A DNA stretch of 64,000 nt. It comes from an uncultured Pelagibacteraceae bacterium (GTDB lineage Bacteria > Pseudomonadota > Alphaproteobacteria > Pelagibacterales > Pelagibacteraceae). Where the stretch lies: contig CACHWQ010000002.1 of NCBI GenBank assembly GCA_902583645.1, positions 1 through 64,000 of the forward strand, in the 5' to 3' direction. The position numbers were made by a program, and so were the translations under genes. The notes under the pieces were generated by a model. That model saw nothing but the letters and a program-made list of their open reading frames with translations, was not told the DNA's origin and ran no database searches. This document shows positions 30,119 to 39,339 of the stretch, piece after piece; position 1 is the stretch's first letter; each line of letters opens with the position of its first letter.

Positions 30119-30673
30119 TTAGTTACTCCTTTCAGATTTAAATGGAAAATTCAATTTTTTTAACAATTCTAGACTATGATTTTTATCAGTTGATGAAATA
30201 TTAATTGTTATATCAAGACCTCTTATTTTATCTACTTTATCAAAATTTACTTCAGGAAAAATTATATGTTCCTTAACACCAAATGAGTAATTTCCAAATT
30301 TATCAAAACCTGAAATAGATAAACCTCTAAAATCTTTTATTCTTGGTAAAGCAATATTTACTAATCTGTCAATAAATTCATACATTTTATCTTTCCTTAA
30401 AGTAACTTTTAAACCTGCATTTGAATTTTTTCTTGTTTTAAAGTTTGAAATTGATTTTTTAAATTTTGTAGATACAGGTTTTTGACCTGTTATTTTCGAC
30501 AAATCTTCCTCACAAGATTTTAAAATTTTATTATCATTGCCATCTACACCAAGACCCATATTGATAACAACTTTATTCACTTTGGGAACCATAAGGCTAT
30601 TTTTTAATCCAAATTTATTTTTTAAATCATTTTGAATTTCTTTTTTATATAAGTCTTTCAACCTTGGTATCAT
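30119..30673 (-). CDS. rplE: 50S ribosomal protein L5
   Basis: 5S rRNA binder that contacts P-site tRNA and S13 (184 aa). [46 protein letters not shown], the [34 protein letters not shown] block and [28 protein letters not shown] are typical. Its start overlaps the rplX end by four bases. Confidence 0.97.
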   Translation of the reverse strand: MIPRLKDLYKKEIQNDLKNKFGLKNSLMVPKVNKVVINMGLGVDGNDNKILKSCEEDLSKITGQKPVSTKFKKSISNFKTRKNSNAGLKVTLRKDKMYEFIDRLVNIALPRIKDFRGLSISGFDKFGNYSFGVKEHIIFPEVNFDKVDKIRGLDITINISSTDKNHSLELLKKLNFPFKSERSN

Positions 30674-30930
30674 TTTTTAACTTTCTCTTTAGGTTTAATT
30701 TTTGTTTTTTTTATTTCGTTTATAATTGATAAATTTGATAAATTTATGAAATTTTCTTTTTCAAAAATACCACCTTTTTTTTCTTTAGTTGTTTTTACAT
30801 GTTTTTTAATGATATTCAGACCTTTTACTTTTGCTCTATATTTAGGCCTATCAATTTCAATTATCTCTCCTTCTTTGTTTCTATCCTTGCCTGCTAAAAC
30901 TTTTACTTTTGTCCCTTTTTTCAAACTCAT
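30670..30930 (-). CDS. rplX: 50S ribosomal protein L24
   Basis: Assembly-initiating large-subunit protein (86 aa, slightly short). An N-terminal KOW motif [43 protein letters not shown] is followed by a shortened C-terminal part ending [10 protein letters not shown]. It overlaps rplN by one base and rplE by four. Confidence 0.96.
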   Translation of the reverse strand: MSLKKGTKVKVLAGKDRNKEGEIIEIDRPKYRAKVKGLNIIKKHVKTTKEKKGGIFEKENFINLSNLSIINEIKKTKIKPKEKVKK

Positions 30931-31298
30931 TATAAAACCTCCGGTGCCAATGAAATTATTTTCATTTGACCTCTACTTCTTAACTCACGAGTTACAGGTC
31001 CAAAGATTCTTGTTCCTACTGGTTCGCCTTTATCGTCTACCAATACCGCAGCGTTATTATCAAATTTTACTTTGGATCCATCATCTCTATGTATTCCTTT
31101 TTTTACTCTAACAACCACTGCTTTGTGAACTGATCCTTTTTTTACCTTGCCTTTTGGTAAAGCTTCCTTTACTGCAATAACTATTGTGTCACCAATACTT
31201 GCGTACCTTCTTTTTGAGCCACCCAAGACTTTAATACACTCGATTCTTTTAGCACCAGTATTATCTGCAACCTGTAATTCTGTTTGTATTTGAATCAT
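30930..31298 (-). CDS. rplN: 50S ribosomal protein L14
   Basis: Highly conserved intersubunit-bridge protein (122 aa). [37 protein letters not shown] and the C-terminal [23 protein letters not shown] match the family end to end. Overlaps rpsQ by four bases. Confidence 0.98.
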   Translation of the reverse strand: MIQIQTELQVADNTGAKRIECIKVLGGSKRRYASIGDTIVIAVKEALPKGKVKKGSVHKAVVVRVKKGIHRDDGSKVKFDNNAAVLVDDKGEPVGTRIFGPVTRELRSRGQMKIISLAPEVL

Positions 31299-31531
31299 TT
31301 TTTTTCCTGCAAAACCTCAAATTTTTTATTTTTTGAATAAGGTTTGCTTTCTACAATTGAAACCTTATCTCCAATTTTAAATCTATTTTCCTCATCATGG
31401 GCACTATATTTTTTTTTACTTTTAACAACTTTTTTAAATAAAGGATGTTGATATTTTCTCTCTACCATTACTTTGATAGTTTTATTTTCTTTATCACTTA
31501 CAACAATACCGTTTAATATTTTTTTAGGCAT
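31295..31531 (-). CDS. rpsQ: 30S ribosomal protein S17
   Basis: Primary 16S rRNA-binding OB-fold protein (78 aa). [60 protein letters not shown] is the full family pattern. It overlaps rpmC by eight bases, unusually long for this operon, and rplN by four. Confidence 0.97.
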   Translation of the reverse strand: MPKKILNGIVVSDKENKTIKVMVERKYQHPLFKKVVKSKKKYSAHDEENRFKIGDKVSIVESKPYSKNKKFEVLQEKK

Positions 31532-31715
31532 TAACTTTCCTATCTATTATAAATTTAAGTCTTGCAATATTTTTCTTTGTTATATTTATTTTTGAAGGAT
31601 TGGGAATTTGACCATTTATCTTTTGAAATCTTAGATTAAAAAGATCTTTTTTTAATTTATCTAAATCTTTCAAAGCTTGTTCTTTAGTAATTTTTTTTGT
31701 GTCTTTTTTTTTCAT
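31524..31715 (-). CDS. rpmC: 50S ribosomal protein L29
   Basis: Small helical protein beside the exit tunnel that forms part of the signal-recognition-particle docking area (63 aa). EQALKDLDKLKKDLFNLRFQKINGQIPNPSKINITKKNIARLKFII gives the two-helix pattern with the conserved LFNLRFQ text. One-base overlap with rplP. Confidence 0.95.
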   Translation of the reverse strand: MKKKDTKKITKEQALKDLDKLKKDLFNLRFQKINGQIPNPSKINITKKNIARLKFIIDRKVNA

Positions 31716-32125
31716 TAAGTTAATCTTCTTATAAATTTTGTTTTTATTGGTAATTTTGCTGATGCCTTATATAAAGCTTCTTTTGCTATTTGCTCAGAAA
31801 CACCATCCACTTCAAATAATATTCTTCCAGGTTTCACTCTGCAAGCCCAAAACTCTGGTGATCCCTTGCCTTTACCCATTCTTACCTCTGTAGGTTTTTT
31901 AGAGACCGGTATATTTGGAAATATTCTTGTCCAAACTCGGCCTTGTCTTTTCATATGTCTTGTAAGAGCTACTCGTGCAGCTTCTATTTGTTTTGATATT
32001 ATTCTATCTGGTGACATAGCTTTTAATCCGAAAGATCCATAATTCATAAAATTACATCTTGATGCATTTCCGTGTATTCTTCCTTTGTGTGCTTTTCTAA
32101 ATTTTGTTCTTGTAGGCTGTAACAT
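31715..32125 (-). CDS. rplP: 50S ribosomal protein L16
   Basis: Sits at the A-site side of the large subunit and helps tRNA accommodation (136 aa). [72 protein letters not shown] and [19 protein letters not shown] are diagnostic. Confidence 0.98.
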   Translation of the reverse strand: MLQPTRTKFRKAHKGRIHGNASRCNFMNYGSFGLKAMSPDRIISKQIEAARVALTRHMKRQGRVWTRIFPNIPVSKKPTEVRMGKGKGSPEFWACRVKPGRILFEVDGVSEQIAKEALYKASAKLPIKTKFIRRLT

Positions 32126-32127
32126 AA

Positions 32128-32787
32128 TTATTTTTTATTTGTCTCCTGACTGAATTCTCTAGTAAATATTTCTCCTTTATAAATCCAAACTTTAATACCA
32201 ATTATTCCGTACGTAGTTAAAGCTTCAGCTTCTGCATAGTCAATATCCGCCCTCAATGTATGAGAAGGAATACTTCCATCTCTTAACCATTCGGTTCTGG
32301 CAATTTCATTTCCTCCTAATCTTCCACTTACAGATACTTTAATTCCTTTAGCCCCCAGCCTAAGAGCTGATTGCATTGATCTTTTCATTGCTCTTCTATA
32401 TGAAACTCTTTTCACTAATTGTTGAGCTATGTTTTCAGCTACTAAATAGCTATTTGTTTCAGGTTTTTTTACCTCTTTAATATTTAGATTAACTTCATTT
32501 TTTGTTAAACCAGAAAGTTTATTTTTAATTTTTTCAATATCGCTCCCTTTTTTACCAATAACAAAACCGGGTCTTGAGGTATAAATAGTTACAAAACATT
32601 TCTTGCTTGTTCTCTCAATCATTACCTTTGATACTCCTGAATTTATAACATTCTTTTTTATGTATTCTCTTATTTTAAAATCCTCTATAAGATAATTTCC
32701 AAAATTCTTTTTGCTTGCATACCATACGGAGTCCCATCCTCTATTAATTCCCAATCTTAAACCTACTGGATTAACCTTTTGACCCAT
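32128..32787 (-). CDS. rpsC: 30S ribosomal protein S3
   Basis: mRNA-entry protein with ribosomal helicase role. [24 protein letters not shown] fixes the start at 32787; an in-frame TTG at 32799 is unlikely. The KH domain ([16 protein letters not shown]) and the C-terminal [32 protein letters not shown] are conserved (219 aa). The start overlaps rplV by 17 bases. Confidence 0.97.
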   Translation of the reverse strand: MGQKVNPVGLRLGINRGWDSVWYASKKNFGNYLIEDFKIREYIKKNVINSGVSKVMIERTSKKCFVTIYTSRPGFVIGKKGSDIEKIKNKLSGLTKNEVNLNIKEVKKPETNSYLVAENIAQQLVKRVSYRRAMKRSMQSALRLGAKGIKVSVSGRLGGNEIARTEWLRDGSIPSHTLRADIDYAEAEALTTYGIIGIKVWIYKGEIFTREFSQETNKK

Positions 32788-33163
32788 GTTTTTCCTCAAT
32801 TTTTTGTTTTTCTGTTAATACTATAGTTAAATTTGAAATAGGTTTTTTAATTGGTGCAGCTCTTCCTTTAGCACGGGCTCTAAACCTTTTCATGATCACT
32901 TGCTTGCCGCAGTAAGCTTCTTTAACAATAAGTTTATCGATATCATATTGGAAGTTATTCTCAGCATTTGCTATTGCAGACGATAACGTTTTTTTTACAT
33001 CATTTGAAATTCTTTTATCAGAAAAAGATAGATCCCTTACAGCAACGTCAACTTTTTTTCCAACTATGGATCTTAATATAGGCTTAAGTTTTCTTGTGCT
33101 AGATCTTACACTTTTGTTAATAGATTTAACAAGTTTTTCTGATTTATTTTCTTTTGTTGCCAT
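32771..33163 (-). CDS. rplV: 50S ribosomal protein L22
   Basis: Forms part of the peptide-exit tunnel with its long beta-hairpin. At 130 aa: [46 protein letters not shown], then the hairpin [28 protein letters not shown]. The SRAR-type hairpin text (FRARAKGRA), the usual site of macrolide-resistance changes, looks normal. Confidence 0.97.
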   Translation of the reverse strand: MATKENKSEKLVKSINKSVRSSTRKLKPILRSIVGKKVDVAVRDLSFSDKRISNDVKKTLSSAIANAENNFQYDIDKLIVKEAYCGKQVIMKRFRARAKGRAAPIKKPISNLTIVLTEKQKIEEKHGSKG

Positions 33164-33165
33164 TC

Positions 33166-33474
33166 TTATTTTTTCACCTCAGGTTTGTCGCCGCCAGTTT
33201 CTTTTGCTTTTTTATCTGCTGGAGTATGACCAAAAAATTGTCTAGTTGGTGCAAATTCACCAAATTTATGTCCAACCATGTCCTCTGAAATGGTTATAGG
33301 TATAAATTTTTTACCATTATAAATTAAAAAACTTATTCCCACGAAATCAGGTATAATCGTTGATTTTCTTGACCAAATTTTAATTGGTTTTTTGTTTGGT
33401 TCGCTTTTCTGCTTATCCACTTTCTTGATAACACTTTCTTCTACAAATGGTCCTTTCCAAATTGATCTAGCCAT
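33166..33474 (-). CDS. rpsS: 30S ribosomal protein S19
   Basis: Head protein interacting with S13 (102 aa). [70 protein letters not shown] is the family pattern. A short Lys/Gly-rich tail follows ([17 protein letters not shown]). Confidence 0.98.
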   Translation of the reverse strand: MARSIWKGPFVEESVIKKVDKQKSEPNKKPIKIWSRKSTIIPDFVGISFLIYNGKKFIPITISEDMVGHKFGEFAPTRQFFGHTPADKKAKETGGDKPEVKK

Positions 33475-33476
33475 AA

Positions 33477-34313
33477 TTATCTATTTTTTTTTGCCTTTCT
33501 TCTTGTTATTATAAATCTATCGGTTCTTTTGTTATCTCTAGTTTTTAATCCTTTTGCTGATTGACCTGTTGGCGACACAGGATGTCTTCCTCCAGCTGAT
33601 TTACCTTCACCACCTCCATGTGGATGGTCAACAGGGTTTTTTACAACACCCCTTGTGTGAGGTCTTATTCCTAGCCACCTTGATCTTCCCGCTTTACCAA
33701 TTTTTATATTTTTTTGATCTGGGTTTGATAAAACTCCAATTGTTGCCATGCATCTTGAGTTAATTTTTCTAACCTCGCCAGAAGTCATTTTAATCAATGA
33801 GTAATTTCCATCTACGCCGGCAATACTTACAGAGGTTCCTGCAGATCTAGCTATTTTTCCACCTGCGCCTGGTTGTAACTCAACATTATGTATCTCGATA
33901 CCTGTGGGGATATCCTGCAGAGGCATACAATTTCCATTTTTTATTTCAATATTTGAACCATTTTGTATCTTGTCACCAACTTTAATTTTTTGTGGTGCTA
34001 GGTAATAAAACTGCTTACCATCCTCAAATTTTACTAGCATTATATGACAAGATCTATTTGGATCGTATTCTATTCTTTGTATTTCACCAATGGAGTTAAA
34101 TTTTCTTCTATAAAAATCTATATTTCTATATTTCTGTTTATGCCCCCCACCATGATTTTTTGAAGTAATTCTTCCATAATTATTTCGACCTTTAGATGAG
34201 TTATTTACTGATGTTAAAGGCTTAAAGGGCTTGCCTTTCCATAAATTTGATCTGTCAATAAGAACTGTTCCTCTTGTTGACTTTGTATACGGTTTAAAAG
34301 ATTTTAATGCCAT
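33477..34313 (-). CDS. rplB: 50S ribosomal protein L2
   Basis: Core 23S rRNA-binding protein at the peptidyl-transferase centre (278 aa). [68 protein letters not shown] and the catalytic-centre loop [24 protein letters not shown] including the functionally important His are intact. Confidence 0.98.
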   Translation of the reverse strand: MALKSFKPYTKSTRGTVLIDRSNLWKGKPFKPLTSVNNSSKGRNNYGRITSKNHGGGHKQKYRNIDFYRRKFNSIGEIQRIEYDPNRSCHIMLVKFEDGKQFYYLAPQKIKVGDKIQNGSNIEIKNGNCMPLQDIPTGIEIHNVELQPGAGGKIARSAGTSVSIAGVDGNYSLIKMTSGEVRKINSRCMATIGVLSNPDQKNIKIGKAGRSRWLGIRPHTRGVVKNPVDHPHGGGEGKSAGGRHPVSPTGQSAKGLKTRDNKRTDRFIITRRKAKKNR

Positions 34314-34315
34314 AA

Positions 34316-34609
34316 TTAAATACCTGTTGTTAGATCAATAGTTTGACCTTTTTTAAGAGTTATAATCGCTTTCTTATATCCTTTAACTTTTACTTTTCTA
34401 CCTCTGGAAATTTTATTTCTTGAGTGTTTGTTAATAATATTTACTTTTGTTACATTAACCTTAAATATTTTTTCTATATTTTTTTTAATAACTTTTTTAT
34501 TTGAAGAATTGGGAACTTTAAATACTATTTTATTTTGTTCAGATAAATTTGTAGATTTTTCTGTAACTATAGGTGAAATTATTTTATCGTAAATATGAAA
34601 CTTATGCAT
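34316..34609 (-). CDS. rplW: 50S ribosomal protein L23
   Basis: Tunnel-exit protein and docking site for trigger factor and SRP (97 aa). YDKIISPIVTEKSTNLSEQNKIVFKVPNSSNKKVIKKNIEKIFKVNVTKVNI and the GRKVKVKGYKKAIITLKKGQTIDL end are typical. It overlaps rplD by eight bases. Confidence 0.97.
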   Translation of the reverse strand: MHKFHIYDKIISPIVTEKSTNLSEQNKIVFKVPNSSNKKVIKKNIEKIFKVNVTKVNIINKHSRNKISRGRKVKVKGYKKAIITLKKGQTIDLTTGI

Positions 34610-35225
34610 ACTTTTTTTCCAATTCTCTCATAGAAGTTTCTGTAAAAATGATTTTTTTAAACTTAATAACATCGTAGCTACTAAAATGATTTACATCGGT
34701 TACCTTTACATTTGGTATATTCTTAATAGATCTAATAATTTTATCTTTAGAAATTTTATCTAAAATAATTAGAGAATTGTGAGCCTGAAATTTTCGCAAA
34801 ATTTTATTCATTTCTTTTGTTTTAGTAATTTCATTTTTAAAGTCTGAAAAAATTATTAAATTTTTATTATTATTTTTTTCAGTTATTAGTGACGAAATAC
34901 TTTTTTTTTTTTCACTTTTATTTATTTTTCTAGTTTTATATTTATCCTCACCTTTTGGTCCATGAGCTATACCACCACCAACAAAAATCGGGGCTTTTCT
35001 ACTAGCATGTCTAGCATTACCTGTACCCTTTTGTGCATAGATTTTTGATGTAGAGCCAATAATTTCATTTTTTTGTTTTGTTTTTGCTTTTCTTCCTTTG
35101 TAATTAGCATTTGTTTTGTATAGCAAACTACTAACTAATTTTTTATTAATCTTTGCTGACACTATTGAGTCTAATATTTCAATTGTATCTTTTTTCCCAT
35201 CTAAGTTTATTTTATCAATTTTCAT
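34602..35225 (-). CDS. rplD: 50S ribosomal protein L4
   Basis: Exit-tunnel protein, and in E. coli the autogenous repressor of the S10 operon (207 aa). The tunnel loop IYAQKGTGNARHASRKAPIFVGGGIAHGPKG is conserved. The rest is Lys/Ile-rich and more divergent. No S10-type leader precedes rpsJ here because fusA abuts it, so an L4 leader mechanism is unlikely. Confidence 0.95.
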   Translation of the reverse strand: MKIDKINLDGKKDTIEILDSIVSAKINKKLVSSLLYKTNANYKGRKAKTKQKNEIIGSTSKIYAQKGTGNARHASRKAPIFVGGGIAHGPKGEDKYKTRKINKSEKKKSISSLITEKNNNKNLIIFSDFKNEITKTKEMNKILRKFQAHNSLIILDKISKDKIIRSIKNIPNVKVTDVNHFSSYDVIKFKKIIFTETSMRELEKKYA

Positions 35226-35226
35226 A

Positions 35227-35937
35227 TTATTTCTTTTTCTTTTCTGGAATTTTTTTTAATTTTTCTAAAGCCTCTACTTTTTCTTTTGTTGTAAGTTTGC
35301 TTATATTTTTTACTGATTTTTTTACCAATACCTCAGAATTTTTTGCCCCTGGAATTGAGCCCTTAATAAATAAAAGATCGTTTTCCAAATCTGACTTAAT
35401 AATTTCTATATTTTGCATTGTTCTTACTTTATCGCCCATGTGACCAGCCATTTTTTTTCCTTTAAATACCTTACCTGGGTCTTGTCTTTGACCAGTTGAT
35501 CCGTGTGATCTATGAGATACTGAAACACCGTGAGTTGCTCTTAGCCCACTAAAGTTATGCCTTTTCATTCCTCCAGCAAAACCTTTTCCGATCGTCTTCG
35601 ACTTAACATCTACAAATTTTATATCCTTGAATATTTCCAAACCAAATTCGTTTCCTGGTTTGTAATTTTCTGTATCCTTAACTCTAAACTCTTTTAATTT
35701 TTTTTTTGGTTCAGTGTTTTTTTTTGTGAAATATCCCTTCATTGATTTAGTAAGCTTAGAATTTTTTATTTTTCCAAACCCTAGTTGAATAGCATTGTAT
35801 CCTCTATCTTTTTTCTCTATTACATTGATTACTCTTCCTTTTTCAATTTTTAAAACAGTGACAGGTATGGACTGTCCAGTTTTATAAAATTCTCTGGTCA
35901 TTCCAATTTTTTTTCCTATTAAACCAATTTCATTCAT
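35227..35937 (-). CDS. rplC: 50S ribosomal protein L3
   Basis: Assembly-initiating protein reaching toward the peptidyl-transferase centre. GLIGKKIGMTREFYKTGQSIPVTVLKIEKGRV starts the protein, and GFAGGMKRHNFSGLRATHGVSVSHRSHGSTGQRQDPGKVFKGKKMAGHMGDKVRT contains the Gln that is methylated in E. coli. At 236 aa it has a Lys-rich C-terminal tail (EKVEALEKLKKIPEKKKK) beyond the core. Confidence 0.97.
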   Translation of the reverse strand: MNEIGLIGKKIGMTREFYKTGQSIPVTVLKIEKGRVINVIEKKDRGYNAIQLGFGKIKNSKLTKSMKGYFTKKNTEPKKKLKEFRVKDTENYKPGNEFGLEIFKDIKFVDVKSKTIGKGFAGGMKRHNFSGLRATHGVSVSHRSHGSTGQRQDPGKVFKGKKMAGHMGDKVRTMQNIEIIKSDLENDLLFIKGSIPGAKNSEVLVKKSVKNISKLTTKEKVEALEKLKKIPEKKKK

Positions 35938-35942
35938 AATTT

Positions 35943-36251
35943 TTAAATTTTAATTTCAACATCAACACCAGATGCCAAGTCTAGCTTCATTAAAGCTTCA
36001 ACAGTCTGTGGTGTTGGTTCGATTATATCTATTAGTCGTTTGTGGGTTCTTGTTTCAAATTGTTCTCTACTTTTTTTATCTATATGTGGAGATCTTAAAA
36101 CTGTATATCTCTCAATTTTTGTTGGAAGAGGTATTGGGCCTTTAATATTAGCTCCAGTTCTTTTTACTGTGTTTACAATTTCTTCTGTTGATTGATCTAA
36201 AACTTTGTTATCGTAGGCTCTTAATTTTATTCTAATATTTTGTTTCTGCAT
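35943..36251 (-). CDS. rpsJ: 30S ribosomal protein S10 (NusE)
   Basis: Small-subunit head protein, also the NusE transcription-antitermination partner (102 aa). [73 protein letters not shown] is the full family pattern. Only three bases separate it from fusA, so S10 is joined to the str operon; tuf, normally between fusA and rpsJ, is elsewhere at 50479-51669. Confidence 0.98.
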   Translation of the reverse strand: MQKQNIRIKLRAYDNKVLDQSTEEIVNTVKRTGANIKGPIPLPTKIERYTVLRSPHIDKKSREQFETRTHKRLIDIIEPTPQTVEALMKLDLASGVDVEIKI

Positions 36252-36254
36252 TTT

Positions 36255-38330
36255 TTATCCGGTTTTTTTTGTTACTTCATCTTGAACATTTTGAGGTACT
36301 TTTGCATAATGATCAAAAAACATTGAATACTGTGCTCTACCTTGCGACATAGATCTTAAATTATTAATATAACCAAACATATTAGCTAAAGGTACCATAG
36401 CAGTTATTACTGTTGCATTTCCTCTTTGCTCTTGAGTATTAATTTGACCCCTTCTACTATTAAGGTCTCCTATAACATCACCCATGTAATCTTCAGGAGT
36501 TACAACTTCAACTCTCATCACCGGTTCTAATAATTTTAAAGTTGCTCTTGTGCATGCTTCTTTAAAACATTGTCTTGAAGCTAACTCAAAAGCTAAAACA
36601 CTTGAGTCTACATCGTGATGTAATCCATCTAATATTGTTACTTTGTAATCTATCAATGGAAAGCCAGCTAAAATACCATTATCTGCTACTGTCTCTACTC
36701 CTTTTTCAACACCTGGAATAAATTCTTTTGGAATAGCGCCACCTTTAATTTTGCTTTCAATTTCCCTACCTTTACCAGGTTCTAAAGGTTCCACAGAGAG
36801 TTTTACTCGTGCAAATTGACCAGCACCACCGCTTTGTTTTTTATGAGTATAATCAAATTCAGTATTTTTTTCTATTGTCTCTCTGTAGGCCACTTGAGGA
36901 GCTCCAACATTAGCTTCAACTTTAAATTCTCTTTTCATTCTATCCACAATTATATCCAAGTGTAATTCTCCCATTCCTTTAATTATAGTTTGACCAGACT
37001 CTTCGTCTGAACTTACCCTGAATGATGGATCCTCTTTTGCAAGTCTACCAAGAGCTTCGCCCATTTTTTCTTGGTCACCTTTGGTTTTTGGTTCAACAGC
37101 TATTTCAATTACTGGATCAGGAAACTCCATAGGTTCGAGTAAAACGGGGTTGTCTTCATCTGACAATGTGTGGCCTGTGATTGTATTTTTTAAACCCGCT
37201 AAAGCAACTATATCTCCAGAATTAGCCTCTTTTATATCCTCTCTCGAATTTGCATGCATTAATAGCATTCTTCCTACTCTTTCCTCTCTATCTTTTGAAG
37301 TATTATAAATGGCAGTACCTGTTTTAACTGTTCCAGAATAAACTCTAATAAATGTTAGTGATCCAACAAATGGATCGTTTGCAACTTTAAACGCAAGTGC
37401 TGAAAATGGTGCATTGTCTTCGAATTTCATTACAATATTATCTTCAGAATTAGGTTTTGTTCCATTTATTGAACCAATATCTTGTGGACTAGGAAGGTAA
37501 TCTACCACAGCATCCAATAATGGCTGTACACCTTTATTTTTAAATGCTGAGCCTGTTAGAACTGGCACAAAATCAAAATTTAGACAACCTTTTCTCACAC
37601 ATTTGATTAAATCATCTTTAGAAATTTCATCCCCATTAAGATAGCTTTCCATAAGTTTTTCATCTTGTTCCACAGCTGTTTCTACTAATTCTTGTCTGTA
37701 TTTATCGCATGAATCTTTAAGATCTGATGGTATATCTATCTCTTCCCATTCAGCACCTAGATCTTCGTTCTTCCAGACAATTGCTTTCATTTTAACAAGA
37801 TCAACGACTCCTTTTAAATCAGCCTCAATTCCAATTGGAATTTGCATGACTAGAGGTTTTGCTCCTAGTCTTTCTTTAATCATATCAACACATCTAAAAA
37901 AATCTGCTCCAGTTCTGTCTAGTTTATTAACAAAACAAATTCTTGGTACTTTATATTTATCTGCTTGCCTCCACACAGTTTCAGATTGCGGTTCTACTCC
38001 AGCAACTCCATCAAATACTGCTACGGCTCCATCTAGAACTTTTAATGATCTTTCAACCTCAATTGTAAAGTCTACATGTCCAGGGGTATCTATAATATTA
38101 ATTCTGTGATCTCTCCAAAAACATGTAGTTGCCGCAGAAGTAATAGTTATACCTCTTTCTTGTTCTTGTTCCATCCAGTCCATAGTTGCGGCTCCATCAT
38201 GAACCTCACCTATCTTATGACTTTTACCAGTGTAGTATAAAATTCTTTCTGTCGTAGTTGTTTTTCCAGCATCTATGTGAGCCATAATACCAATGTTTCT
38301 ATATTTATCTAATGTATGCGTTCTAGTCAT
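36255..38330 (-). CDS. fusA: elongation factor G
   Basis: Translocation and ribosome-recycling GTPase (691 aa, full length). G1 [20 protein letters not shown]3 [10 protein letters not shown]4 NKLDR; C-terminal domains with [22 protein letters not shown] and [16 protein letters not shown]. It lies between rpsG and rpsJ with gaps of three to six bases. Confidence 0.98.
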   Translation of the reverse strand: MTRTHTLDKYRNIGIMAHIDAGKTTTTERILYYTGKSHKIGEVHDGAATMDWMEQEQERGITITSAATTCFWRDHRINIIDTPGHVDFTIEVERSLKVLDGAVAVFDGVAGVEPQSETVWRQADKYKVPRICFVNKLDRTGADFFRCVDMIKERLGAKPLVMQIPIGIEADLKGVVDLVKMKAIVWKNEDLGAEWEEIDIPSDLKDSCDKYRQELVETAVEQDEKLMESYLNGDEISKDDLIKCVRKGCLNFDFVPVLTGSAFKNKGVQPLLDAVVDYLPSPQDIGSINGTKPNSEDNIVMKFEDNAPFSALAFKVANDPFVGSLTFIRVYSGTVKTGTAIYNTSKDREERVGRMLLMHANSREDIKEANSGDIVALAGLKNTITGHTLSDEDNPVLLEPMEFPDPVIEIAVEPKTKGDQEKMGEALGRLAKEDPSFRVSSDEESGQTIIKGMGELHLDIIVDRMKREFKVEANVGAPQVAYRETIEKNTEFDYTHKKQSGGAGQFARVKLSVEPLEPGKGREIESKIKGGAIPKEFIPGVEKGVETVADNGILAGFPLIDYKVTILDGLHHDVDSSVLAFELASRQCFKEACTRATLKLLEPVMRVEVVTPEDYMGDVIGDLNSRRGQINTQEQRGNATVITAMVPLANMFGYINNLRSMSQGRAQYSMFFDHYAKVPQNVQDEVTKKTG

Positions 38331-38336
38331 AAATTT

Positions 38337-38807
38337 TTACCATCTAAAATGTGCAAATGCTTTGTTTGACTCTGCCATTTTATGTGTATCCTCTTTTTTT
38401 TTTATTGCAGAACCTCTATTTTGGTAAGCATCAAATATTTCATTAAATATCTTATCTGACATATTTTTGTCTTTTCTTTTTCTCGAAGCATCTATAAGCC
38501 ATCTTAAAGCTAGAGCCTGAGATCTTTTAGCTTTAACCTCAACAGGAACTTGATATGTAGCTCCACCAACTCTTCTTGATCTTACTTCAACAGTTGGTTT
38601 GATATTATTGATAGCTTGGTTAAAAATATTTATTGGCTCGTCTTTTGTTTTTAATTTTATTTTATCTATAGCGTCATAAATTATTTTTTCTGCTACAGTT
38701 TTTTTTCCATCATACATTATAGAATTTATTAGTTTTGGTATTACAACAGACTTAAATTTTGGATCAACAATTGGAATTTTTTTGGGTGCTCTTTTTTTTC
38801 TAGACAT
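38337..38807 (-). CDS. rpsG: 30S ribosomal protein S7
   Basis: Head-nucleating protein at the E site (156 aa). MSRKKRAPKKIPIVDPKFKSVVIPKLINSIMYDGKKTVAEKIIYDAI and RVGGATYQVPVEVKAKRSQALALRWLIDASRKR are conserved. In E. coli S7 represses its own operon through the rpsL-rpsG spacer; here that spacer is only two bases, so that form of control is not possible. Confidence 0.97.
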   Translation of the reverse strand: MSRKKRAPKKIPIVDPKFKSVVIPKLINSIMYDGKKTVAEKIIYDAIDKIKLKTKDEPINIFNQAINNIKPTVEVRSRRVGGATYQVPVEVKAKRSQALALRWLIDASRKRKDKNMSDKIFNEIFDAYQNRGSAIKKKEDTHKMAESNKAFAHFRW

Positions 38808-38809
38808 TA

Positions 38810-39181
38810 CTATTTACCTTTTTTAGCACCGTATTTAGAACGCTGTTGTTTTCTTGCAGTAACACCCTGGGTATCAAGGTTGCCTCTTAAAATGTGATAT
38901 CTTACTCCAGGTAAGTCTTTAACACGACCTCCTCTAATCAAAACTACAGAATGCTCTTGTAGATTATGTCCTTCACCTGGGATATATGAAGTCACTTCAT
39001 GCCCATTTGATAATCTAACTCTAGCAACTTTTCTAAGTGCAGAATTTGGTTTCTTGGGTGTCGTCGTATAAACTTTTACACATACACCTCTTTTCTGAGG
39101 AGATTTTTCTAATGCAGGGACTTTGTCCCTTGAAGCGGGTTTTTGTCGTCTTTTTCTTAGCAACTGGTTAATAGTCGGCAT
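38810..39181 (-). CDS. rpsL: 30S ribosomal protein S12
   Basis: Decoding-centre protein (123 aa), first gene of the long ribosomal run. [60 protein letters not shown] includes the Lys in [10 protein letters not shown] that is mutated in streptomycin resistance; it is wild type here. It is preceded by a leader of about 95 bases with a 7-bp hairpin and a promoter at 39283-39310. Confidence 0.98.
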   Translation of the reverse strand: MPTINQLLRKRRQKPASRDKVPALEKSPQKRGVCVKVYTTTPKKPNSALRKVARVRLSNGHEVTSYIPGEGHNLQEHSVVLIRGGRVKDLPGVRYHILRGNLDTQGVTARKQQRSKYGAKKGK

Positions 39182-39240
39182 AAATTTTATATATTTTTTT
39201 GAATGAAATAAAAAACGACCAAATGTGTTGTGGCAGCGTT

Positions 39241-39259
39241 TAATACCCCAATGGTATTA
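39241..39259 (-). promoter_or_regulatory. 7-bp hairpin in the rpsL leader
   Basis: Perfect inverted repeat TAATACC / GGTATTA with a five-base loop, between the likely transcription start near 39276 and the rpsL ATG at 39181. No U-run follows, so it is not an intrinsic terminator. It could be a protein-binding or stability element in the leader of the rpsL-to-rplQ cluster; its function is unknown. Confidence 0.4.
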
Positions 39260-39282
39260 CATTCCAACCAAAAATTATCGTC

Positions 39283-39310
39283 AAAATACTATAGAATTTT
39301 TATTTGTCAA
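39283..39310 (-). promoter_or_regulatory. sigma70-type promoter for the rpsL-led ribosomal cluster
   Basis: On the minus strand TTGACA (39310-39305), 16-base spacer, TATTTT (39288-39283). It lies in the 158-base gap between rpoC and rpsL, the largest gap inside the ribosomal block. The spacing equals that of the alpha-operon and tuf-operon promoters in this window. Confidence 0.55.
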
Positions 39311-39339
39311 TTCAAAAGGCTACTTGTGATTGAGTATTT

